Numbered from the stretch's first letter, positions 9,993 to 22,767 are shown. The stretch: DNA of 64,000 nt from Thielaviopsis euricoi (GCA_001599615.1 BCHJ01000003.1:1701055-1765054); one strand, 5' to 3'. Notes: generated by a model from the letters alone, not told the origin. Numbers and translations are program-made.

Positions 9993-12658
9993 ATGACTGT
10001 TTTCCCGTCGTCTATTCCCAACATCTCCGCCGCCAATGGAGCTGCTGCTGCTGCAGCTGGACCTGGGTCTGGGACTTCGCTAGATTCTTCTAGTGCTGTT
10101 GTTTCCGTACCACGCCCCTCGGCGGCGGCTCTTATACCAGCAAATGGCGCCGTGGGCGTGGGTTTGCCTGCAGAGCAAAAGCTTAAGCGTCCACGCCAAA
10201 GCAAACCCAAGGTGAAAACGGGATGTAGTAATTGCAAGTAAGTAGTAGTAAAAGGGGAGAATTCTTTTTTTTCTTCTTCTTTTTTGTTCAAAAAAAAAAA
10301 AAAAAAAAAAAAAACACACACACACACGCACACACACACATAGCCCTCATCCGCCATCATCATCCTGGACCACTATTCACATGTTGCCCCATTACATACA
10401 ACATATTCTAACTGTTTCCCCGCAGAAAACGCCGCATTAAGTGTGACGAAAAACGTCCAGAGTGTACGCAATGTACACGGTCCAAACGCACATGCACGGG
10501 ATATCCACCGCCCAGCAGGAGCGCCCGGTCGCATGAGGTCATCAGCATTGCCCCGAAGCCGGGGCCCGCACAGTCCATTTCCATCATGGAGTTTGGCTCC
10601 TCACGGCCGCTACAATCCATGCCGTTTCCCGTGACCCGGGGCGGGCCTGTGCAGCTGACACCGCTTCTGCGCCGCCAAGCCAAGGTCAACCGGCGGCTCA
10701 GTCCAGACGGAGTTGCAGCGCCGAACGTCATCCACGCAATGCCTGCAGCACTGCGGTTTGTCGGAGACGAAGAGCTTTACTTCCAACTGTTCCGTACCCA
10801 GACCGCATGTGAGCTGTCGGGCTACTTCGACTCGGTGTTTTGGACGCAGTCGGTTCTCATAGAGTGTCACTATTCCGACATCATCAAGCACGCCGTCATC
10901 GCCCTGGGCGCACTCTACCGCACACTGGAATCCAAGACGCAGACGCCGCCGAGCTCGCCGTCCAGCAGGCCATGTCAAGCCGAGAACGACGCCGCAAGGC
11001 ACTGGAGCTTTGCCATCAAGACGTACGGCTATGCCATCAAAGCCCTGCTCGAGTCGACCAAGTCGGCCAAGAGCACGCCGCGTATTCAGCTCATGGCAAA
11101 CGTGCTCTTTGCCTGCTTCGACTCCTTCATTGGCGACCACAAGCAGGCTATTGTCCAGATCCAGACCGGCCTGGGCCTGCTCGAGAGGCTGCGCGAGGCG
11201 CGGCGCAGAGCCTTTTCGTATGTGGCAGGGGAGCCCGTGGAGGAGGAACTGCTGCAGATGTTTACCCGTCTGGCCATCCAGGCAAAGTCGTACGACATGG
11301 CCTTCCACTTCCCAGAGCCCTACGTCATCCGTATGGTCTCGGACCCTAAAATCGGCGGGTCACCGCAGTCAGATGACTCGTCGTCAGAGTCGGGCTTCGC
11401 CCCGAGATCTCGGCATATCCCCATCCCTGCCCTGTTTGGCTCGCTGATCGAGGCCCGTGTTGTGTGGGACAAGCTGCTCGAAACCATCTTCATCTTCACG
11501 GAAACCCTATTTGCTGCGCAGCAAGCCGGAAAGAGCACGCCCATGGGCCTGCTTTCGCCTAACCTTCTGAATTACGGCATGGGCTTCCGCGCCCAGCTCC
11601 AGGCATGGGGCGAGGCCTACAGCCCGATTATGCAGCGCCGCATGCACCCTAGCATTTCGTACCAGGAAAAGGCGGGCATTGCCATTCTCAGCATGACACA
11701 CATGATGTCGACGATTCTCTTCAACATGACCTTCAGCAAGAACGAGTCTGACTTTGATAAGTACAACGGCCTTTTTGAACAGATTGTCAGCCTGGCCACT
11801 GAAGTCGTCACCGACGAGGAAAAGCGAGCTGCCAATGCCCGCTGCCCACGACCAGAGATGTGCACACACCACCGCTACGATCTGTGCGGCAACCTCCTGC
11901 CCGCATACCACATTAAGCCTAGCTTCAGCGCTGATCTGGGCATCATCCCGCCACTGTTTGTCGTGGCCACCAAGTGTCGCCACCCCGTGATTCGCCGCCG
12001 CGCCATCCAGCTGCTGCAGTGTACTTCGCGCCGCGAGGGCATGTGGGACAGTCAGCTGTCGGCCCTGATTGGCGGGTACATCATGACTCTCGAGGAGAGT
12101 GAGGAGCCGCAGGCTCGTGTGTGGGAAATGGGCGATGGCTCGGCCGTTTCGTCGCCGGATAGTCACGCCATGGGCGCGCGGTCGCCGAGTCCGGGCCTTG
12201 CTGCTACTGCTAATGCTGCTGCTGCTGCTGGTGGTGGCGTTACTTATGTCAACAGCAACGACTACGGTGCTCCAAGCCCGGCATCGTCGGTCGGTGCGTA
12301 TCCGATTTCGCCAGTGTCTTTATACTCCACGCCGGCTGCCACAAACGCGGCTCCGCAGACTCTCCCACATATGTCGATTCCACACCGACCACTTTCGTCA
12401 CAGGGCCAACACCACCACCAAAACCAACACCACCATCAAGACTACCAACACAACCAAGAAGGACCGCATATCCATGTCTCCTATGTTCCATTGGCTGAAC
12501 AAATACCTGTGATTCCTGAGAGCCGACGATTGATGGTGCAGGCCGTTGAGTTTGACTTGCGTGCGCGCACAGCCTTCCTTGAGCTCGGCACGCGCGGCAA
12601 GATTCCCGGGTCTCTCGATAAAAAGACGCAGACACAGCGTCTGAGATGGGACGTGTGA
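9993..12658 (+). CDS. Zn2Cys6 (fungal binuclear zinc cluster) transcription factor, 825 aa, two exons
   Basis: Exons are 9993..10237 and 10426..12658, with donor GTAAGT, a CTAAC branch near 10408 and acceptor CCGCAG. The splice falls just after CSNC and restores the full cluster CX2CX6CX6CX2CX6C: cysteines at about 78, 81, 88, 95, 98 and 105, with the basic KKRRIKCDEKRP loop. Upstream is a S/A/G-rich N-terminus with a basic KRPRQSKPKVK stretch. The region from about residue 170 (LRFVGDEELYFQLFRTQTA, then GYFDSVFWTQ and HAVIALGALYRTLES) matches the middle domain of fungal C6 regulators of the Fungal_trans_2/DUF3468 type. The C-terminal part has A-, S/P- and H/Q-rich stretches (QHHHQNQHHHQ). 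It is expected to bind CGG half-sites in the nucleus; the target pathway is unknown. The start follows a repeat-rich leader. It is convergent with the NAD kinase gene. Confidence 0.9.
10290..10341. repeat. Poly(A)-(CA)n microsatellite inside the transcription factor intron
   Basis: A run of about 25 A is followed directly by (CA)n with one CG interruption. The block takes up more than a quarter of the 188-nt intron (10238-10425) that splits the zinc-cluster coding sequence. A (T)n/(TTC)n stretch precedes it at 10262-10285. Confidence 0.92.
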
Positions 12659-13003
12659 TTGGCTGGTTTGGCCGTACGCTATCTTTACATTATTTTATTT
12701 TTATTTTTGTTGGTTCTTTTCTTTTGCTTTTTGCGTGGTTGTTTTTGTATACATGGCCGGGTCAATCCCATATATATACGGATATATTTATTGGGTTACT
12801 TTTCTTGTTTTAGGTTTCATTCACGAGTTTATTTTCTTGAATTAATGTCTTTTTTTCGTTTTTCTTTTTTCTGTTCGGGTCTTATACACAGGTTTCTGTT
12901 ACCCTATAGCACATCATCATACTCTACAAAGATCAATCATTGGTAAAAACTACACCCAACCCAGAGCTAGTTGATTCCACACAATACAGTCTTCTTGTGC
13001 ACA
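12659..13003. other. Convergent intergenic spacer with both 3' ends
   Basis: 345 bp between the stop codons of the transcription factor (+) and NAD kinase (-). It is T-rich on the plus strand, with TATATATACGGATATATTTATT near 12769-12790 that could serve 3'-end formation. No gene is seen. Confidence 0.5.
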
Positions 13004-15225
13004 TCATGAATCAAACGCCTTTTGCTTCTGCCGTGTGTTCCATCCCAACTTGCCTTGAATGCTATTCACCCAATCCTCGCTGCGCCCGCCACAGTCTGCT
13101 AACACTGATGCAAACGGATAGCGACTGGCACTAATCGTGACATAGTCGCCCGGTCGCAACTCTACGCGATCGCGTCCATCAAACGACGCCCATGAGCTCG
13201 TGCGCGCATTGTACGGCACACCAATGCGCAAGACGATCGTGTCCGGCAGGATAATCGGCCGGAACGACAGTGCATGTGCGCAAATAGATGTCACCAGCAT
13301 CACGGGGTTGTCTGGGTGGCACAGCGACCCGCCCGCTGCGAGGTTGTACGCTGTGCTTCCGGTGGGTGTCGACACACACACACCGTCAGCCAGTACCGAG
13401 GTAAAATGTTCGTTGTCGCCAAAGATTTCCGTGTACGACATGGTGGGATTGGGGCCGCGGTCGACGACTACTTCATTGAGTATCTCAAACGAGTTCTCGG
13501 GCTGGTGTGTGTGGTGATTGTCGCATTCTTCGCCGACAAGCTCCTCAATCAAGTCGCGCTGCTGGAGAATCTCGCGTATCTGTTCCTCACGGGTCTTTGT
13601 GCCATCGTCTGTGTTTGCGTCTTCATCCGTCTTTGCGTCTTCGCCTGCCTTGATATCGTCTGTCCTTATGTGCTTATATTCTTCTGCCATCTTCTCCAAT
13701 AGCTCAACCCGCGCCCGCGACCGCATCACCGTACACTCAAAGCGCAGGCGCAAACTAACCACCACTCCCTCGCGAAATGCTGTCGTCAGCGTCTTCTCGA
13801 AGCGTGCAAAATCAAACTTTGTTAGGAACCCCAAACTTCCCAGTGAAAACGTCACCACGGGCGGCACCACGCGCTGAAATAGCCAGCCGGCATAGAGCAC
13901 TGTCCCATCACCGCCCAGTGTGATGCAAAAGTCAAACGTTTCGGGCTTTTCGCGACACATGGCCTCAGTCCACATACGCAGTCGTCCGTGCGACTCAGCC
14001 GCTACCTCACTTGCAGCGGTTGTGTCGCCGGCATCCTGGTGCAGATCGCGCAACTCAGTGCGTAAATCGGATAGCCGAAACAGCTGGTGCTGCGCCAGCT
14101 TCTTCTCGATGTAGACAACGTAGCGGGACGCGCGATCTGGATGGAGAAGCCAATGTGCCAGCGTGCGCGTATGTTCAATCAATGAGGTGTCGTGGATCTT
14201 GGTCAGCACAAATATGGAGCGCACGTGGGCCTTGATGCGCACACTGCCCAGACGGCGCGATAGCTCACGAACACCCCAGACCATGTCTGTAAGTTGGCGC
14301 TTGGTCAGATGGCGACTATGCAGTGATACATCGGCAGAATTGGCCGCAGAGGCGGCAGACTCGACAAGAACGGCAGTCGAGAGCTGCTTTCGGCGTCTGG
14401 GCTGTGATTTAACATGCGGTACAGTCGGTGATGGAACGGTTAATCTCGAATTGCTGTCGTGAGCATTTCTAGGAAGGCCGCGGCGAATAGCAAGCGTCTG
14501 CTTCCCTAAAGAGCCCGGATGGTTTTGCTGTGGTGGCGAGCTGCGGCGTGATTGAGCGGGTGTCATTTCACGGGGCAGGCGCATAGCGCCAACCCAAGCT
14601 TGTTCATCTGGCTGGCCGTCACAGTCCTGGGGACACTCTAGCTGCGGCGGCGAGCGGAAGCCATTCTTATCGACTGGCTTTGCTCCTAAGTCCGGGACGG
14701 GCTGGACGCAAATTGGGATACTTTCCGTCCGCAGGGCTTTGTCTGCTGCTATTAGATCTTCTGCCGCCAAAGCAGCCTCTTGGGTGACCTCGCCCTGCTC
14801 TTCTATGTCGCTGAAATCGCTGTCGCCGTCACGATCAGCAACAGCAGAGTCGGTGGCTGAGTTCTCGGCATCTGCGTCCTGCGAGGCTTCTTCTCTGTGT
14901 ATCTCAGCATTCTGTTGGCGCAGTTGCGACTCGAGAAACTGGTGTACAATGCAGTCTGTATTGGATCGCATGGAACGCATAGATTGCCTATGCTGACGCT
15001 GAGCACGCACCATGGATGCCGGTGGATCGGATGATTGCATCGAGCTCTTTCGGCGGCGTATACCGGGCGCGTTGAAATGGACCTAGGCAGAGCAATAAGA
15101 CCTTATATTAGTAGAACATTCCGAGACAAAGAACAAAAGGTGTGGCTAAAGAGCATGTTAAACCGAGGCCAGAAACTCACTTCGACAACGTCATCGCCGT
15201 CACTGCGCTGGCCAGGTTCGGTCAT
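13004..15225 (-). CDS. UTR1: NAD kinase (ATP-NAD kinase), 707 aa, two exons
   Basis: The start is ATG at 15225. Exon 1 is 15225..15181 (MTEPGQRSDGDDVVE), the intron is 15180..15083 (GTGAGT donor, CTACTAAT branch, CTAG acceptor), and exon 2 is 15082..13004. The catalytic core is complete: GGDGTVLYAGWLFQ (about 403-416), the following TFSLGSLGFLTKFDF, the NE-type segment LNEVVVDRG (about 549) and STPTGSTAY (about 584), ending WNTRQKQ. This enzyme phosphorylates NAD (and often NADH) with ATP to give NADP(H). FSLGSLGFLT resembles the cytosolic Utr1 type more than mitochondrial Pos5, and no mitochondrial presequence is obvious. The first 250 or so residues are Ser/acidic and poorly conserved. Between the GGDGT core and the NE motif is a charged insert rich in D, E, K and T (KAGEDAKTDEDANTDDGTKT). 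Divergent from the sugar kinase gene. Confidence 0.92.
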
Positions 15226-15880
15226 TTTGGATTCTTCTTAAGAAGGCGTTTCAGTAGCTGAATTCGCAATATCCAGCAAACGGATCAAGTCAAAAAATAA
15301 ATAGATAGATACGCGCGCGGCCAGCAGTCAAATCATCATTCAGAGACAATGGAAATCGATGATTTTGGCGGGCTAGGCGACGTCTCTATGAGGGGAAATC
15401 AGTTTAAATTGGCCAAATTTGCCATGAGGCAAAAATAAAGAAACAGTGAAGTTATCGGGAACTAAGCATAATCAGCCGCAATAATGTATTTAGAAAGCGC
15501 GCTTAGTGGTAACGTGACCTGGCTAAACTGCAGTATTAAAAACGACTTACCTAGGTGATGACGCTTTAAGTGGGCATTCTTAGCTCTGACGTCATTGCTG
15601 GTCTAACTATGGTGAAAGAGAAATGCAAACAAAACTCATGAACTTTTAGATATGCGTCTGTTACATTCCTCTCTTTTGATTAATTCTATGGTATATTCAA
15701 GGGCTACGAGAAGAATTCCGTGTGCTTGATGGAATCAGCATCACAAAATTGTATAACCCTAAGAAAGGGTTTATCGCTACCCCTCTATCCTGTGATACTA
15801 TATCACACCATAACTTTGCCATGAACTTCTATTGCCACTACCACTACTACTAATCGTATCTACCCCCACAACATCTCATC
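15226..15880. promoter_or_regulatory. Divergent promoter between NAD kinase and sugar kinase genes
   Basis: 655 bp shared by two divergent metabolic genes. It includes a TGACGTCA-like half-palindrome region near 15586-15594 (CTGACGTCATT) that resembles a CRE/bZIP site, and AT-rich stretches. Assigning the site to either gene is inference. Confidence 0.45.
15586..15594. promoter_or_regulatory. Candidate CRE/bZIP site (TGACGTCA)
   Basis: A perfect 8-bp palindrome TGACGTCA sits inside CTCTGACGTCATTG. This is the consensus site of ATF/CREB-type bZIP factors (for example Sko1/Atf1 downstream of stress MAP kinases in fungi). It lies about 290 bp upstream of the sugar kinase start and 365 bp upstream of the NAD kinase start. 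One 8-mer can occur by chance. Confidence 0.4.
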
Positions 15881-18008
15881 ATGGTGGATCATCTATTCCT
15901 GGTAGGAGCATGCTATCTCGATACCATCATCGAGTATGTATTCTTTCTCCCCACAAGGGACCTCAGCAGCAAGATACTTGGTTGATACTAACCCTAGACA
16001 GTCTTCCGTACTACCCCGGAGAAGATGAGAAGCTCCGGGCTACATCGCTAAAGATACGGCGCGGTGGAAACTGTCCCAACTCGCTGGAAGTCTTGCAGCA
16101 GCTTATTCCCCTGCAGGCGTCTGAAACCGGTCAAGATGGTCCTCGCCTGCATCTTGTCTCTCCGCTTCCGAACCTGGACAGCTCAGCCGTGCAGACTATA
16201 GCAAGCTCTTTCTCGCAGTCAAACGAGACAACTGTGCATGTTGATCTCGACACATGTTTATATCGCCCCGAAGCACGTGAGGCTGCAAGTTGCTACATCG
16301 TACGCAGCGCTGAGACGGGCAGCAGGACCATCGTCACGTACAATGAGCTGCGAGAAATGACGGTAGAGGAATTTGGCGAGTTGATACAAAAGACCAACGG
16401 GCTCAGTGGGTCACAGTGGTGGCATTTTGAGGTACTCTTTCTTGTTTTCTGATGCTATCAGGATACCAACGGCAGCAACTCTGGGAGCGTCACTAACCTT
16501 GACAAATAGGGCCGTATCCCACCGACTACGCTACAATGCATCAATCTCCTGAGGAGTTCAAGACCAAAAGATTCTCTCATGATTAGTGTCGAAGTTGAGA
16601 AACCTGGACGAGAGGGTCTTGAGGCGTTGGCATCAGCTGCTGACGTTGTCTTTATTTCTCGAAGCTGGGCCGAGGTGAGTGAACTATGTTTCTGTCTTCC
16701 TCCCCTTTGTCCCTATATCGTACCTAAATGATACAACTCTTTTCTCTGATATGGGCCAATTATCTCTGGCCGAAGGGCTTGTAATATTGGTTTGTTTTGT
16801 TTTGGGCGGTGTTTCCACCACAAATGTCTCGCGATGGTCGCCTGGCGGGCTTTAACTCAGGGCACCACAAAGACAGATGCGGTTTTCAGTGTCACTGCTA
16901 TTGTTTTTCACTACTACTCCTAGACAAAACAGCTCTCAGCATGCAACAGAACAGTGTGACGGAATAAAAGCAAAGTGGCTAATGCCGTTTTCTGCATAGC
17001 ATCGCGGCCATTTCTCCGCCAGCGAATGCCTTCTGGCCGAGGTTTCACAAGGGTAAGACTTTTTTCCTTTTCTCTTTGTTTTCCTTTTCTGCTCCCCTTG
17101 TTACCCCTCAAGGCCCTATCCTGTGGTGGGTAGCAGCAGAGGAGGCAAAGACTATGTTATGCTAACAGCCAGTGCATGTGCTTGTACTACATAGACAGCT
17201 GGGCTTCTGTACTTGGGGCGCACGCGGTGCCTGTGTCCACTTGTGCTTGTGTTCTTGTGGCAGCGGCACCCAGCCTTTTTCACATGAACCTGATGAAGCG
17301 AGAATCAGCTCTACTACTGGTACTACTACTACTGTTAGTGGTGGTGGTGGTTCAGATGCTGGCGATATCACCAGCGCCAGAAAAAGCAAAACCCTGCAAA
17401 AAAACCCCTACGGCTGTAACTGTGCCGTGGTACACGCAGCCGTGGCGCCCGTAGCTGCTGTAACAGAGTACGTAAAGGCTCCATTATTCGCTTATGCCCT
17501 CCTCTTTATCTGGTTTGCTTCGTCTTTTCCATCCTTCTCTCGCTCTCACTCTGGGTCTACGCGGCCGGGCGACCGGCCGACAGTCAGCCATATCACGTGT
17601 GTCGCTTTACCCATTATGTATTCCTTTTTTAATGCCTCTAACGGACGGCCTGCGTGTGCCATCCAGTCCTCTTGGTCTAGTGCAGTCTAGCTAACAATAC
17701 ACAGCAGCGTAGGCGCCGGCGACTCTTTCACTGCCGCAGCCCTGTTTGCACTCTGCAGCTTTCCTCTATCGCATACTCTATTCCCCGCCGTTTTCCGCCA
17801 TTCGAGCGGGCAGGATCGGCAACACAAGGAGCAAGAAAACAAAGAAGAGCATAAAAGCGATCAAGAGAAGCTACGCCACAATGCTCTCAAGCAGACGGTG
17901 GAGTTTGCGGCAGCTGTGGCCACAGCCAAGGTGCAGCAGGAGGGCTTTTCGGGGCTCGGCGACATAGCACGCCAACAGGTTATCTCGGCACTGAAATACC
18001 GATTTTAG
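15881..18008 (+). CDS. PfkB-family carbohydrate kinase, ketohexokinase-like, six exons (425 aa)
   Basis: The model was rebuilt by hand: 15881..15933, 16002..16431, 16510..16674, 17000..17052, 17195..17467, 17705..18008. All junctions keep phase, with GT donors and AG acceptors; clear CTAAC branches occur in introns 1, 2 and 5. Family motifs appear in the right order: VGACYLDTIIDLPYYPGEDE (N-terminal strand and substrate loop), RRGGN (39-41, sugar binding), WWHFEGR (157-163, typical of ketohexokinases), CTWGARGA (239-246), and DSVGAGDSF (325-333) with catalytic base D331. The C-terminal helix LKQTVEFAAAVATAKVQQEGFSGL is also family-like. Ketohexokinases phosphorylate fructose at O1 with ATP; fungal members may use other sugars. 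Between CTWGARGA and GAGD there is a low-complexity insert rich in C, S, T and G (about 247-310). Exon 4 is only 53 nt; it is the least certain, although its HFSASECLLAEVSQG translation fits the expected helix. Confidence 0.85.
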
Positions 18009-20811
18009 CCTTGCTTCTGTTTGATATTCTCCTTTGTTTATTATTTCCTTTCTCTCTCTCTTTATTTCTGCCTCTCGCGTCCATAGCATGTAAGGCGGCA
18101 AAAAATGAACCCCCCCTCGCTCGTGACGGTGGTCGCATTATAGGTCGGCGGCTCAACACAGCACATAATGTACTTGACTATAAATATGTGTACATGACCT
18201 AACTAGTCAGCCGTGTGTGTGTATGTGCTATATCGTGCACATTATCTACTGTCTTCCGCCCAACTTACCGCGCAGTTGTTGCATCTGTACAGTTTGACAC
18301 ACCACTTCTTTTTCTTTTTCTCGTTGACTCCTTAGTACATCTCAGTCAGCCCTGACTTTGATACATGCAGCGCTGATTGATTCTCAAGGGACGGATGTCC
18401 AAAACGAAATTTACAGGTCAACACAACATGTAAAGACAAAAGGAAGAAAACAAAACCAAGAGTGCATGCAGCGTAACCACCTGCAAAATGCTATGCAATG
18501 CGCTGCTGCACTGCAAAGTGTACACTTACTTTGTTGCATGTGCATCTAGTTGGCCTTCTTGCCCTGCACTTGCACTTGACTCGCATAAAGATACAGACTG
18601 TCGGCCCAGCCGTATATGTAAAGGTAAAACCAAGTCGTTGTATTGTTAGTGATCTCTGGATTCACGCCCTTTGTGATAGCAAAGAGTTCTGGCCCACTTA
18701 GGTCTGCCGTCTCAAGCACAGGAGACAAAGGCCAAGTGAAATTGTCTATCGCTTAGATGCAGCATGCGTGTCTTGTTGTAAAGCTGAAGATCCGACTTTG
18801 TTGTCTGTCTATATCATGTATCATGATCCATGGCAGTGCTTCAAATACTACATATGCTCAGTTCTATCTGCAAACCTATTCAGTACTACTAGCATTTGTA
18901 CTAAGTCTTCCGAAAATCAAATCTTGTTTGGTTGAATCAGACATACTGATTCTGGTTTACTTGTCTTGTTTGTCATTAATGACCACAATACAGCAAGTAA
19001 TTTCATCACGATTGCTACATCAATGACTCTCTCTCTCTCACTATATAACAAGGCAGTATTCCCTCCAAACGGAAGCAAACGCGAGGCAGGGCAAGGTAGA
19101 AACAAAGCATCACGCATGCTTATACCTTCTGTGTCGGGACAAGAAAATCAATCGGGACCAGATGTTGGAATGCATATGTGCTACTGTACGTGTATTGATA
19201 AATTGAATTTTCATCTGTCAAGTGTGACTTTATATCTGTTTGCGTGGGAAAACAGCGTACGTACATGCGTATTCAATATATGAGTATATAGTACTATACA
19301 TGTACCTGTCGACATGCAGAATACATTCACGCCCGTATAATTTAAGCGCAATGCAGTTGTATTGCAGAGGATGTCTGGGTTATATCAGACTGAATGGCAG
19401 TCCAATCTGCCTAATAGACAGGACAACACTCCTAAAACTACGAGATACAGCATCTATCTACCTTACAATTACAGTAATATCAAGCCCCACTGCGACTTAA
19501 CCGTACCGTTATACAGTATGGTCTGCATTCCTACTCCTTCTTGCTCCTTGCTTGCTTCTTTTTGTTATTCTTCTGTTTCTGCACCTTGCACCTTATACCC
19601 AGCACTCAGCGCCTCCGTCTGTAACTGCAGTTGCAAGCCAAACAACAAACCTTGTTGTTAGTCCTGCAGGCCTTTACATGAATGCTAGTTCTAGACCGCT
19701 TTCAATGTGTAGTTTCTAGTACAAAATACGGTAGTATTGAGCAGCGGCCAAAAGCAAACAGCGGCAAGTTGATGCAGGCTGTGCCGTCGAACAAGCATGC
19801 AAGAAAGCAGAGACATAGTAAGTAGAGGAAACGTATACATACATACCAAAGAAGGAATAATAAACTGATGTGGAAAACACTACATATCGTAACAAAAAGA
19901 CAAAACACAAGAAGGGAGCAACTGACTTACATAGTATATACGGGAGTAAAGGGAAGAGTAGGAGGGATATAATTTCAGAGAACGGATATCCCTAGCCACA
20001 TATACTTCGTATAGTACTTGTTTAGATAATAGTTAAAACGGAAAGAAAAATAACTCCTACCTAACAAAAGCCATGCAGAAAACTGGCGGTGAAGTCCAGC
20101 TAGGAACAGTAGCAAATGGGAGCCAAGGATCGTGCAATATACTAGGGTTATCATACTTAGATGCATGTAGAGTCACATGTACTAGGGTTGGCTGTCTTTA
20201 TCAAGGAATCCCCTCCCCTCTCCCCCCAAACCCAACTTTTATTGGATTAACTTCATTTCATCATTATTTATAACCCCTCTTTTTTGGTGGTTTTTTTTTT
20301 CTGTATCCTTCTCCCTTTTTTTTATCTATTCTTTTTTATCTGTCTTCAACATTCTCATTTTCTCCCACTCTCGTCTTTTTTTCTATTTATTCATTTTCTG
20401 ACAAAAGACATCCCGCTGTTAACCTGCAATGTAACATCCCACTAATCAAGCCGCCCATTATTTTTTTTTATTTTTTTCTTTGCTTTGGCTGCTGCCTTGC
20501 GTGGGCAAAAGCAAAATAAAAATTTTTTTAGGGTATTTGGCTAAGCAACAAAAAGCCCACCCAAACTACAGAGACAGCGTTAAAGAGGACCAAAAGGAAG
20601 GCTGCTATGCATCAATATTCCACTTCTTTCTCCTCTAGGCTATCCAACTGCGTCGGACTGTGCTGGATTGGATGTGATTCTGGCCTTTGAAGTCGGATAG
20701 ACACCCTTCTGATGTCACCGCCTCGCCCAAATTCCACTTACAGTCCGTCGCTAATAATATTCCATCTCTGGCCTCTTTTCATACTTCGCCATCCTTCGCT
20801 GGACATGCAAT

Positions 20812-20828
20812 ACAGTACAGTACAGCAT
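20812..20828. repeat. Pentanucleotide array (ACAGT)n
   Basis: The array contains ACAGTACAGTACAG. The same ACAGTAC core recurs at about 21076-21092, 29549-29590, 22110, 24241, 26151 and 42981. Confidence 0.8.
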
Positions 20829-22767
20829 AGTATAATTTTGAAGAATGCCTTTCCACGGGATGGACTGCACAAGTAATGGGTGGCGTATGCTGCTTGCCGT
20901 CTTCGAAAGCCCACCGCAGCAGCACATCGCATCGGAGACAAGAATGAATTGTGGCTCGTTCTGCAGGCAAACAGCCCTCTTTGTCATGCAAACTGCTATG
21001 GACAGAAGAAGAAACGCTTTCGAGAATAGCAAGAGCAATAGACAGAGGGATGAGAAGCGAGTGGGTAGCAGTGCTGAGTACAGTACAGCACAGCCTTTCA
21101 TAGATGGGTTAATGCGTGGGCTAATGCATATTGCAAAACACTAGAGTGTGGAGTGGCTGGACATGCTTCTCGTGGACTCCCAAAAACCCGAGCCCAAGTG
21201 TACTCGCTATGCAAACGAGGCGCCCTACTTCTTTATTTATCTCTGCGTTTCTGTTCAGCACCGTCATATTTTACACGCGGCTTTTCCGTGCCGCCCTCTG
21301 TGGATGGGTCCAACAAAGCCTCAGGGCCAGCGTAAAAGAATAAGAAAATGCCTCTATTCGGAGCAGAAAGAGAGTTGCATCCAAGTTTGAGAGGTGCGAT
21401 GTGAATACGGGTGCCGGAGTGTTATTATTAGCCCCAGGTTGTCAGTAAACGGAGTACGAAGAACCGTAGAGAGGTCCGGCTCTAGCGAATGTGAATCGAA
21501 AAAGACAAAAGCGGCACAGCCCTGAGGGCCCCGTCAAGCCTAATGCATATTTCTGTCCTTGCCACCCTTGGGCATACAATACAAGTCGTCCCTCAAAACA
21601 GGAAAAGAAAAAAACGAAAAAGCACAAGCCAAGAGAGTGTCAGAGTGTCCCTTCACAAAAGGGAAAGGAGAGGGAAAAGGAAGACATGACATGGCATGGC
21701 TGTTGTCGTTGTTGTTGGCTTTTGGTAAATGGTAAATGGTAAATGTTGTCGTTTTGGTCGTCTTGCCCTTGTTACTCCATAAACAGGACTAACCAGCGAG
21801 AAATAATGGCACGATGGCAGGGCGAAAGACTGTATCAGCGAAATTTCAGAAAGAAAAAATAAGAAAAATGAAAGGAATAGATCATAGCGGTCATATTCTG
21901 GACAAAGTCCGATTTGTTGATGTTCGCTTCGCTTCGGCCGTCATGGTTGTGTCAAAGAAAAAGATGGATGCGCGAAGGGGGAAGGACGACACAAGAGTAG
22001 GGCAATCATAATTCGGTCGGTCGTCATCCCATTCTCGCATTAAGCAGACTGCCATGGCGTGCGTGCAGAAAACCCCAAGGGAGCAATGAAAACAGGATGG
22101 CATATACAGTTACAGTACATGTGTACTTTGGAAAGGCATCAGCAACATGTACAGCGAACGATATGCTGCATCATCCTAGGACAAACTTTGAATAAAAAAA
22201 TAAATTTGAGAAAAAAAAAAGAGAGAGAGAGACGAGAAGAAAAGACAGTAAACAAGGAACCGGGACGTCGGAGCCAGGAGAAGTTTAGCACAAAAAATAG
22301 GTTACAATCGAGTTCTATTGGCAAGCCAGTCAAGCCTAAAACAGCTCTGATAAAAAAAAATAACGAAAAAGAAAAGAAAAGAAAAGAAAGAAAAAGTGAA
22401 TTAATTGACTGGTCTTATTCTGTGATATGTCTGACTTGGGGATTTCTCAAGCCCTGGTCCCGGCATAACCACGCGAACAAGGGCAAAAAATAAATAGAAA
22501 AATAAATAGTTTCTTTTTTATTGGCCGTTATCCTTTGGGGGGTTCAAGGGCGTGCAATTGGTAAAAATGGAAAACAAAGGATTAGAGTCGATACGACAAG
22601 ACGGCATTTTGCGTCATTCGTTTCTGGCTTCTGCGCGGTTGCTCTTATTCTGGCTTCAATTTGTTGCTTTGTTTTTCTAGAGAGTTCATGACTGGACAAG
22701 ACGAATGTGCGAGAATGGCGAATGGTGAATAGATGGGTGTGCGTGTGTACGTAGGTATGTGTTTGTT

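Noticed and set aside
16432..16509. Read-through of the sugar kinase exon 2 to a stop at 16452
   Set aside because: This is the first part of intron 2; a CACTAAC branch and AATAG acceptor restore WHFEGR across the junction.
21142..21390. 80-codon plus-strand frame (EWLDMLLVDSQKPEPKC...)
   Set aside because: Codon use looks mildly coding, but there is no recognised domain, no partner exon and several overlapping frames of similar length; not enough to call a gene.
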